13,840 nucleotides of DNA from Spirochaetia bacterium (GTDB lineage: Bacteria; Spirochaetota; UBA12135), in NCBI GenBank assembly GCA_003497555.1, contig DNNS01000256.1, forward strand, positions 5,271 through 19,110, given 5' to 3'. The notes beneath the pieces were generated by a model. That model did no database searches, was not told the origin of the DNA, and saw only the letters and a list, made by a program, of their open reading frames with translations. This document shows, in pieces, positions 1 to 6,799 of the stretch. Position 1 is the first letter of the stretch. Each line of letters starts with the position of its first letter. The position numbers and the translations under genes are program-made.

Positions 1-2073
1 CGCAGTCTGGGGAATGAACTTAAAAAGAAAGTGCCTTTTGCCGATGAGCTTATTTCGTTAGCCGATTTCAGTTATTTTTTTCCCGGCATGCTGAGTGTTA
101 ATAAAATCGGATCGGTTCCCATTCCGGAAGACAGCAACGAAAGAGAAAACTGGCGTAAAATGTTTGATAAACGAAAAAGCATTGCCGGCAGACTTTATTC
201 CACGGATTATACCCAGGCGTGGATTATACTGCGCCTGAAGGAATATCCGAAACTATCCGAATGGAAAGAAAAAGAAGAGCCTGCCATTTATGCCGGACGC
301 AGGGCCATGCAGGTAGTGGAAAAATACCGGGCTGAAGGCATGAAACTTACTCCTACCGGTATTCCGGTTTTAGCTTACAGAAAAAATTTTGAAATGTTCC
401 GGGAAACCAGCCGGGTTCTGGCAGTAGCGGCAATTATAGGCCTGATTTCGATATTCCTTATGTTCTATACCATCCAGGGCATAGTCGGCACAATTTTAAT
501 AATAATAAACTCCATTATTATCGTATTCGGTACATTAGGCTGGCTGCAGATTCCGGCTGATATTTCTTTTCTGCTGGTTCCGGTTCTGCTTGGAATTGCA
601 GTTGCGATCAGTTATACCATTCATCTTGCCTCAACATTTAACCGGCATCTTATGCGCACCGGAAAAAAGAAAGAATCGGTAATTTATGCACTTAAAGAAA
701 GCGCCTGGCCTGTACTTTTTTCCGCGGCTACCACTATTGCCGCCATGTTTTCCTTCTGGCTGGTTCCCATTCAGCCTATCAGATGGGTAGGTACGGTTTC
801 GGCTTTCATGATTTTTATTATTTTGATAAATGTGCTTTTTTTGTTTCCGGCTATTTTATCCCTGGGCGGCGATTTCAATCTGAACCGTGAATATTATCAG
901 AAACGCAGCAGCAGGATAGACGAATTTTTCGCTGCTATGGGCGAATGGGGATTAAAACACGGGACTATCATACTCACTATTTTTTTTCTGATCCTGGGAA
1001 TAATGCTGTTCGGAATGACCAAACTGAAAGTTGATCTTAATACCCGTAAAATGCTTGGTACCAGACTGCCGCATGTATATGATCAGGTTTATGCCGGTGA
1101 ATCAAAAATAGGCTCCATGTATTCATACGATATTATGCTTACTTTCCCTGAAGAAAATAAAATTGCCGACCCCGAAGTACTGAAAAAATTCGACAAATTT
1201 GCTACAATAATCAACAATGCTCCGCTGATAAAAAAAACCCGTTCGGCCTGTGATCTGCTGAAAGAAATCAACCAGGTAGTGCATAATGATGACAGCAATC
1301 ATTTTGTCATACCTGAAGACGGCAATATTATTGCCAGCTGGATTTCAGCTTTTGAAAGACAGGCGCCTGATGAAGCCCGTGCCTGGTATAACAAAAAACA
1401 TACTACCCTGCGCCTGTTTGTGGAAGTATCCGATTTTTCCGCGGTGGAATTTCAGAAGCAGATTAAATACATTAAAAGCATGCTGGATGAAATTTACCCG
1501 CCCGCGGAATATCCCGGGCTCAGGCACGATGTAGTGGGCAATCTTCTCCAGATCAGCACCATGAATCAATATGTTACCGAAGGACAAATCAAATCTCTTT
1601 CCTTTTCTCTGTTAACTATCATGATAATGATGATGATTGTTTTCGGCAGTGTTAAACTGGGTCTAATCGGCATGATACCGAACATTGCCCCGGTAATTGC
1701 CGCCGGCGGCATTATGGGGTATATGGGGGTCCCTCTGGAATTTGTAACTATCACCATAGCGCCCATGGTACTGGGGCTTGCCGTAGACAACACTATTCAT
1801 ATTATCAACAATGCCAAACTTGAATTTTATCACAACGAAGATTATCATGAAGCGATACTCCTCACGTTTACCAGTATCGGAAAACCCGCATCCAAAGCGG
1901 CCTTTATTCTCTGTTCCACTTTTATTGCCTTTTTGTTTTCCAAAGTCAACAATCTGATTAACATGGGAATATATATGGTCATTGCCATGGCCTTCGCCCT
2001 GGCTTCCGATTTATATATTACTCCGCTGTTAATTAAAATTTTCAAACCATTTGGAAATCAGCCGCAAAAATGA
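1..2073 (+). CDS. RND/MMPL-family exporter, 5'-truncated by window edge
   Basis: The frame is open from base 1, so the true start lies upstream; the GTG at 31 is internal. The visible 690 residues hold about eleven hydrophobic segments. Five form the rest of the first repeat (roughly codons 139-285), one follows near codons 322-340, and five close the protein (codons about 535-680). Between the two groups is a large polar loop (codons about 345-525), presumably periplasmic. This two-repeat layout is that of the RND superfamily, closest to the HAE3/MMPL group of lipid or hydrophobe exporters of the inner membrane. TM10 carries the family motif GLAVDNTIH with a membrane Asp at codon 596. The matching place in TM4 (AVAISYTIH) has Ser at codon 204. 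Only TM1 and part of the first loop should be missing. The substrate cannot be told. The stop overlaps the next start (ATGA), implying translational coupling to the c-di-GMP gene. Confidence 0.85.
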   Translation, partial: RSLGNELKKKVPFADELISLADFSYFFPGMLSVNKIGSVPIPEDSNERENWRKMFDKRKSIAGRLYSTDYTQAWIILRLKEYPKLSEWKEKEEPAIYAGRRAMQVVEKYRAEGMKLTPTGIPVLAYRKNFEMFRETSRVLAVAAIIGLISIFLMFYTIQGIVGTILIIINSIIIVFGTLGWLQIPADISFLLVPVLLGIAVAISYTIHLASTFNRHLMRTGKKKESVIYALKESAWPVLFSAATTIAAMFSFWLVPIQPIRWVGTVSAFMIFIILINVLFLFPAILSLGGDFNLNREYYQKRSSRIDEFFAAMGEWGLKHGTIILTIFFLILGIMLFGMTKLKVDLNTRKMLGTRLPHVYDQVYAGESKIGSMYSYDIMLTFPEENKIADPEVLKKFDKFATIINNAPLIKKTRSACDLLKEINQVVHNDDSNHFVIPEDGNIIASWISAFERQAPDEARAWYNKKHTTLRLFVEVSDFSAVEFQKQIKYIKSMLDEIYPPAEYPGLRHDVVGNLLQISTMNQYVTEGQIKSLSFSLLTIMIMMMIVFGSVKLGLIGMIPNIAPVIAAGGIMGYMGVPLEFVTITIAPMVLGLAVDNTIHIINNAKLEFYHNEDYHEAILLTFTSIGKPASKAAFILCSTFIAFLFSKVNNLINMGIYMVIAMAFALASDLYITPLLIKIFKPFGNQPQK

Positions 2074-3986
2074 AAATGCCAGGAAGGCCTGAAAAAAAAA
2101 ACATTACCAATATCTTTAACCGGCGATTTATAAATTTCCTTCTGCGCTCATCGGTAGCCATTCTGGAATCCGATGCCTCCCGGACCGAGAAAATCATAAA
2201 AAAACTGCTGCTGCAGGCCGGCGCACTCTGTAAAACCGGCAGTCTCTCTCTTTTTTCCCTGCAGGAAGGTTCCGGTAAAATTTCCATACTGGCAAGCTCT
2301 TCTGCCCGTGCCGGCAGGATTAAACAGGAATACAGCACCAGTTCTGTCAGTGCTGCCTGCAGGTATTTACGAAACGGGCTGCCGGCTTTATTTTTCCCTC
2401 CCCTTAAAAACAACCAAGTACTGCATTATTTCCGCCTGAATCCGCATGCGGTATCAAGCCTTGGCGTTCCGGTTATGCAGGGCAAAAAACCGGCGGCATT
2501 TTTATTAGCTGAATTTTACATTAAATCCTGGGATACCCAGGCCCCCGGTATATCCTTTTATTCATCACTGGCTAAAATTCTTTTTGCCGCATGCAAGAAA
2601 AAAAAAGAACATCAGAACCTGGAGCGGGAGCGTTTTCTGGTTGATACCATCATGAAACATCAGCTCGATCGCGTTTATATCAAGGATTCCCGGGCGCGCT
2701 TCATCAAGGTCAACAAGGCGCTGCTTGATTATCATCACCTCAAGAGTCCCGAAGAATCAACCGGTAAAACCGATTATGATCTTTTTACCAGAGAACACGC
2801 AGATCAGGCCTGGCAGGAAGATAAAAAAATCATAAAGACCGGAAAACCCTGCATCAACCTGGTTGAAAAAGAAACTCTGCCCGGAGGCGAAACACGCTGG
2901 TCTTCCACCACCAAAGTTCCCCTGCGCAGTAAAAGCGGTAAAATCATAGGTTTATTCGGCATGTCGCGCGATATTACAGAACTGGTGCATACCAGGGAAA
3001 TTATTGAGACCGAACGTAACCTGCTGCGTACCATGATTGACAATATCCCGGACTGTATATATGTCAAGGATCGGGAAAGCAGGTATCTTCTTAATAACCG
3101 GGCGCATCTTGAACTTCTGGGCTGCTCCCGGCAGAAAGAAGTGTGCGGTAAAAACGATTTTGCTTTTTTCCCGCACGCCTATGCCGGTGAATTTTTTTCC
3201 GGCGAACAAAAAATTCTTAAAAGCGGACGGCCTTCGCTCAACCACGTAAGCCTGGTGCTTAATAAAGAAAAAAAACAGATCTATATGCTTACATCAAAAA
3301 TACCCCTGTATGACAAAGATAAAAAAATATCCGGTATAATCGGTATCAGCCGCAATATAACTGATCAGATTAATACTGAAAACGAACTGAAAAAAAGCTA
3401 TGAAAAGCTGAAAAAAAACATAAACAGCATTATATATACCATGGCTCATATTGTTGAAGTGCGCGACCCCTACACAGCCGGTCATCAGCAGCGCGTGGCG
3501 GAACTTTCCATGGCCATTGCCAAAAAAATGAATTTAGAACAGGAAAAAATTTATTACATTCAGCTGGCGGCGGCTGTACATGATATCGGTAAAATTCATA
3601 TCCCGGCTGAAATTCTTTCCCGGCCTGGCGATATATCCGATATTGAATACAGCCTGATCAAATCACATACCGAACTCGGCTATGAAATCCTTGCCAATAT
3701 AGATTTCGGCTACCCCATTGCCAGGATTGTTCTGCAGCATCATGAAAAAATGAACGGCAGCGGATATCCGCACGGACTTAAAGGAGAATCCATCATGACC
3801 GAAGCGCGTATTATTGCCGTAGCCGATGTAGTTGAAGCCATGGCCAATCACCGGCCATACCGACCTTCCCTGGGGCTTAAGCTGGCGCTCAGGGAAATAA
3901 AGGATAACAGCGGAACACTTTTTGACCCGGCCGTGGTAAATGCCTGCCTGATGCTTTTCCGGAAAGATCATTTTAATTTCTCCTGA
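2070..3986 (+). CDS. GAF-PAS-PAS-HD-GYP protein, predicted c-di-GMP phosphodiesterase
   Basis: A 638-residue protein with no membrane segment or signal peptide, so probably cytoplasmic. Residues about 25-175 look like a GAF domain (SSLGVPVMQGKKPAAFLLAE near the end). Two PAS domains follow, about 189-304 and 315-430, each ending in the usual SRDIT/SRNIT exit motif after a YIKD or YVKD opening. A short coiled stretch rich in Lys and Glu leads to an HD-GYP domain at about 455-632. Catalytic residues are visible: H504-D505 (HDIGK), H557-H558-E559, and the diagnostic G565-Y566-P567. HD-GYP proteins hydrolyse c-di-GMP to pGpG or GMP using a bimetallic or trimetallic iron-type centre; activity here is inferred from these motifs. 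The ATG overlaps the stop of the exporter gene, so the two are likely co-expressed. The ligands of the GAF and PAS domains are unknown. A run of ten A bases lies eight codons after the start. Confidence 0.9.
   Translation: MKMPGRPEKKNITNIFNRRFINFLLRSSVAILESDASRTEKIIKKLLLQAGALCKTGSLSLFSLQEGSGKISILASSSARAGRIKQEYSTSSVSAACRYLRNGLPALFFPPLKNNQVLHYFRLNPHAVSSLGVPVMQGKKPAAFLLAEFYIKSWDTQAPGISFYSSLAKILFAACKKKKEHQNLERERFLVDTIMKHQLDRVYIKDSRARFIKVNKALLDYHHLKSPEESTGKTDYDLFTREHADQAWQEDKKIIKTGKPCINLVEKETLPGGETRWSSTTKVPLRSKSGKIIGLFGMSRDITELVHTREIIETERNLLRTMIDNIPDCIYVKDRESRYLLNNRAHLELLGCSRQKEVCGKNDFAFFPHAYAGEFFSGEQKILKSGRPSLNHVSLVLNKEKKQIYMLTSKIPLYDKDKKISGIIGISRNITDQINTENELKKSYEKLKKNINSIIYTMAHIVEVRDPYTAGHQQRVAELSMAIAKKMNLEQEKIYYIQLAAAVHDIGKIHIPAEILSRPGDISDIEYSLIKSHTELGYEILANIDFGYPIARIVLQHHEKMNGSGYPHGLKGESIMTEARIIAVADVVEAMANHRPYRPSLGLKLALREIKDNSGTLFDPAVVNACLMLFRKDHFNFS
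2092..2101 (+). repeat. Poly-A tract (A10) at the start of the HD-GYP gene
   Basis: Ten consecutive A bases encode part of the Glu-Lys-Lys-Asn stretch at residues 8-11 of the HD-GYP protein. Homopolymers this long can slip in replication or transcription, and a one-base change here would frameshift almost the whole protein. A9 tracts also occur on the coding strand of other genes here (6613-6621, 9587-9595), so the tract may simply reflect Lys codon use. Confidence 0.6.
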
Positions 3987-3987
3987 A

Positions 3988-5640
3988 TTATTTAAAACCC
4001 AAGGAAAACGCCCCGTTCCATAAGGCCGGAGGATTTTTAATAAATTCCCGGCAGCGTTCAAGATATATTCCTGTAATGCGATCTGCAGGGGCAAGCCGGG
4101 CGCATTCTGTAAAATAGTCCATGGCCAAATGCCAGTTGCCGAGTCTGAACATGGTGAGTCCTTTGCGGTAAACCGGAAAAAATTGCCTGTCTGAAAATTC
4201 CCTCCCCGGCAGCGAAAAGAGTACAGCCGGCCGGTCTTTACCCTTGACCAGAACAGTGTCAACTTCACGGAATTCAGTATACCGATTCCCGCAGCACGCC
4301 GCTTTTACCTCGGCGGAAAGCAGTATATCCGTATCATAGTATTTGTTTAATGACTCAAGCCTCGCTGCCAGATTCACCGTATCCCCAATGGCTGTATAAT
4401 CAAAATTATCGCTGGAGCCGATATTGCCGATGATAGCAAGACCGGTGTGAATACCGATTCCAATTCTGTATCCGGCCGGACCAAAAGAAAAATTCTTCAG
4501 ATTTGCCTCATTGATAAAGTCGAGCATTTCCCGTGCCGCAGAAAGTGCGCGCAATTCATTATCTTCATAGCTTTCAGGGGCCCCGAACATGGCAAATACG
4601 GCGTCGCCGATAAATTTGTTTATTTCTCCTCCGTGCTTTTTAATACGCACCGACCAGCCGGTAAAATGACGATTTAAAAAAGCGATAACATCTTCAGTTG
4701 AATTATTTTTTTCAATATGGGAAAAATCCCTGATATGGGAAAACAGCACGGTTATCTTTCTTTTTTCTCCGGTCATCAGGCTTTGTTCATGCTGTTTCTG
4801 CAGCAGGGAATTTATTACTTTCTGGGGCAGAAAACTGGAGAATAGTAAGTTTATCTTTTCGGCAGCTTTACAGTTATGTTCATATACGGCGATCTGCTCA
4901 ATAATTTTTTTTATCAACCCGGAAAAATATCCGAGACGCACCAGACCGGAAGTATTTTCTGCATGATGCACTTTTAGCACGGCAGTCTGCCCGCGGGGCA
5001 GACTGAGCAGTATATTTTCCTCATGATCTGCTGTTCCCTTTTCCTGTCCCCATAATTTTTTTTCCGGGCCGCAGTAATATTCCACCGTCTTTACGGCAAA
5101 ATGAGTATGTAAAAAATCCAATATTTTTTCTATAGCAGTGTCTACAGACAGGGCAGAGCAGGCAATAAGCAGCAGCGCTTCCAGCAGTTTTTCCCGTGTC
5201 CGCCGTTCAGCTCTGATGGAGTCAATTTTCCCGGTAATTGTCTCTTTGTTCAGAATAAAACCGGCAGCGGGTACCGAAGATTTTTCCAGTAGATTCAGGC
5301 TTGAGGTTAAAATCTTCTGCGGGAGATCAGGCTCTTTATGCAGAAAAACATCAGCCTTGAAAAAAAACATGGAGCTGTTTTTATCAATTACTGTGGAAAA
5401 TACTATTACCGGTATGGCGGAAAATTCCGGCGCGTCTTTCAGAAATTCCAGGATATCAACTCCGCTGGCATCAGAGAGTACACTGTCAATAATAATTAAA
5501 TCCGGTTGTTTAAGGGCAATCAGGCTGATGCCCGGTATACCGCCGGTTTCATGCAGAAGCTTCACTCCATGGCCAGCAAATACCGGCTCAAGTTCGCCGG
5601 CAAGTAAACCGGAATATTCCAGAATAACCGCTTTTTTCAT
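3988..5640 (-). CDS. REC-GAF-like class III nucleotide cyclase, first metal Asp replaced by His
   Basis: A 550-residue soluble protein. Residues 1-120 are a receiver-like domain with phospho-acceptor D52, S82 and K102, but the acidic pair is E8-Y9. Residues about 145-265 are GAF-like. After the linker FLPQKVINSLL comes a class III cyclase domain (about 292-480), then a TPR-like tail ending in PPALW, a form common in bacterial cyclases. In the catalytic domain K342, the second metal Asp D346, T416 (the class IIIb base-selecting position), N423 and R427 are present. The first metal Asp, expected in VLFSDIR, is H302 (VLFSHIR). A homodimer should therefore lack a proper metal site. It resembles the C2 half of a two-part cyclase and is the likely partner of the upstream cyclase. 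The ATG start overlaps the previous stop (ATGA). The gene is the last of the operon and ends 1 bp from the convergent HD-GYP gene. The choice of ATP over GTP is not certain. Confidence 0.87.
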   Translation of the reverse strand: MKKAVILEYSGLLAGELEPVFAGHGVKLLHETGGIPGISLIALKQPDLIIIDSVLSDASGVDILEFLKDAPEFSAIPVIVFSTVIDKNSSMFFFKADVFLHKEPDLPQKILTSSLNLLEKSSVPAAGFILNKETITGKIDSIRAERRTREKLLEALLLIACSALSVDTAIEKILDFLHTHFAVKTVEYYCGPEKKLWGQEKGTADHEENILLSLPRGQTAVLKVHHAENTSGLVRLGYFSGLIKKIIEQIAVYEHNCKAAEKINLLFSSFLPQKVINSLLQKQHEQSLMTGEKRKITVLFSHIRDFSHIEKNNSTEDVIAFLNRHFTGWSVRIKKHGGEINKFIGDAVFAMFGAPESYEDNELRALSAAREMLDFINEANLKNFSFGPAGYRIGIGIHTGLAIIGNIGSSDNFDYTAIGDTVNLAARLESLNKYYDTDILLSAEVKAACCGNRYTEFREVDTVLVKGKDRPAVLFSLPGREFSDRQFFPVYRKGLTMFRLGNWHLAMDYFTECARLAPADRITGIYLERCREFIKNPPALWNGAFSLGFK

Positions 5641-6788
5641 GAATTATTGCCCGGGGTATAAAGAGAAATTTCCCTGCCGTTAATATCGATCGTATCAAGA
5701 CATACGCATTCCATGTCTGCAAGAGCTGCAGAGACCTCGCCTGAAAATAAAAGACGTACCCCGTATTTTTTGGTCAAAGCCTCGAGTTCCTCGGCAATAC
5801 TTACCGTATCTCCCACAGCCGCAAAAGCCGTTTTATCATCCGAGCCGATATTTCCCACAATAGCGCTTCCCAGATGCAGACCGATTCCGCTTTTTATTCC
5901 GCCTGGGGGAATTTCAAGTTCTGCACTTTCAAGTTTGGGCAGGCGCTCTATCATTTTTAAAGCCGCGCGCAAAGATTGTCCGGCATAATCGCTGTTATTA
6001 TCCTCCGCGCCGAAAACCGCTACAATGGCATCGCCTATAAACTTATCGATTACTCCGCCTTCTTCTCTTATGGCCCCGACCATCAGATTGAAATAATTAT
6101 TAAGGAAGGAGACCACCTGTTCCGGACGATTTTTTTCAGAAATAGCCGTAAAGGATCTGATATCGGAAAAAAGAATACAGACTGTCCTGCGCTCGCCTTT
6201 GCACAGCGCACGATCTTCCAGCAGCATTTTTTCAATTATATGCTCAGGCAGAAATTTTAAAAATACCTGTTTCAGGGAATTTTTGCGTTCAATTATATCG
6301 TTAAAACCGGTGATGCTGCTGATCAGCAGAGCGCTGCGGGAAAAAAAAGCGTCTAAAATTCCGCGGAGATCCTTCCCGGTAAAAAAATTATTGATAAAAC
6401 TTCCCAGATGGAAAGTGCCGATCGGTTCACCGCAGGAATTTTTAAGTACGGTAAAATAACCGGAGCTGATTTTTTTATCTTCCGGGGAAAGAAGGTTAAA
6501 GCCGTTATCCCTGCAGCCGCCGATGAAATATTCCTGTACATTATCCGGAGAAAAACTTTTAAAAACCTGAACATGACTATGCAGGCAGAAACCCATGAAT
6601 TCGTCATAGGTGTTTTTTTTTACACGCGGAGTAAATTGGGCGTAAGTATATGCGGTACGCCCCTTTTGCAGAAGCAGTATAGCCATGTCGGTTTTTACCG
6701 TAAAGGCCAGCGCCTGAAAAACCAGAGCTATGGCCCGCTCAGGCGCAGCCCGGTCCAGCCAGGCTTCAAGCAATAGCCGGTTGATCAT
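5637..6788 (-). CDS. Class III nucleotide cyclase with metal Asps but no transition-state residues
   Basis: A 383-residue protein without membrane segments. Residues 1-175 are an unrecognised sensor region, perhaps GAF-like. The linker FLKFLPEHIIEKML matches the one in the next cyclase and precedes the catalytic domain at about 197-375. Both metal-binding residues are present: D209 in LFSDIRSF and D253 in KFIGDAIVAVFG, 44 residues apart as in the family. K249 is also kept. The second motif, normally TAIGDTVNLAAR, reads AAVGDTVSIAEE. The base-selecting residue is therefore A323, the transition-state Asn is S330, and the Arg is E334. Alone it is not expected to cyclise nucleotides; it looks like the metal-donating C1-type half of a heterodimer. 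The start lies 11 nt after the CheA stop, and the stop overlaps the start of the second cyclase. Whether the product is cAMP or cGMP cannot be read from this subunit. Confidence 0.87.
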   Translation of the reverse strand: MINRLLLEAWLDRAAPERAIALVFQALAFTVKTDMAILLLQKGRTAYTYAQFTPRVKKNTYDEFMGFCLHSHVQVFKSFSPDNVQEYFIGGCRDNGFNLLSPEDKKISSGYFTVLKNSCGEPIGTFHLGSFINNFFTGKDLRGILDAFFSRSALLISSITGFNDIIERKNSLKQVFLKFLPEHIIEKMLLEDRALCKGERRTVCILFSDIRSFTAISEKNRPEQVVSFLNNYFNLMVGAIREEGGVIDKFIGDAIVAVFGAEDNNSDYAGQSLRAALKMIERLPKLESAELEIPPGGIKSGIGLHLGSAIVGNIGSDDKTAFAAVGDTVSIAEELEALTKKYGVRLLFSGEVSAALADMECVCLDTIDINGREISLYTPGNNS

Positions 6789-6799
6789 GTCTTGCCGTT

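Noticed and set aside
31..33. GTG as the start of the exporter gene
   Set aside because: The frame is open back to base 1 and the protein lacks TM1 and part of the first loop, so the gene begins outside the window.
2042..2413. 123-residue minus-strand frame, and similar antisense frames within genes (for example 6408-6776 and 6968-7420)
   Set aside because: They are shadows of well-supported coding regions and show no domain.
3968..4000. Possible hairpin TTTTAATT/AATTATTTAAAA at the convergent stops
   Set aside because: The pairing is imperfect and purely A/T, with no GC stem or clean T run, so a terminator call is not supported.
3663..4268. 201-residue minus-strand open frame across the convergent junction
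   Set aside because: It overlaps the HD-GYP catalytic domain and the cyclase C terminus, both with clear family motifs, and has no recognisable domain.
5138..5683. 181-residue plus-strand open frame
   Set aside because: It is antisense to the receiver and GAF-like part of the second cyclase, has low-complexity Ser/Arg-rich composition, and shows no domain.
6613..6621. A9 tract in the first cyclase gene as a frameshift or programmed slippage site
   Set aside because: The frame is continuous through it and similar A runs in Lys codons occur in several genes, so there is no specific signal.
3988..6788. Reading the two cyclases as a simple duplication with two independently active homodimers
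   Set aside because: Each copy lacks residues essential for a homodimer site, and the losses fall on opposite sides of the shared active site.
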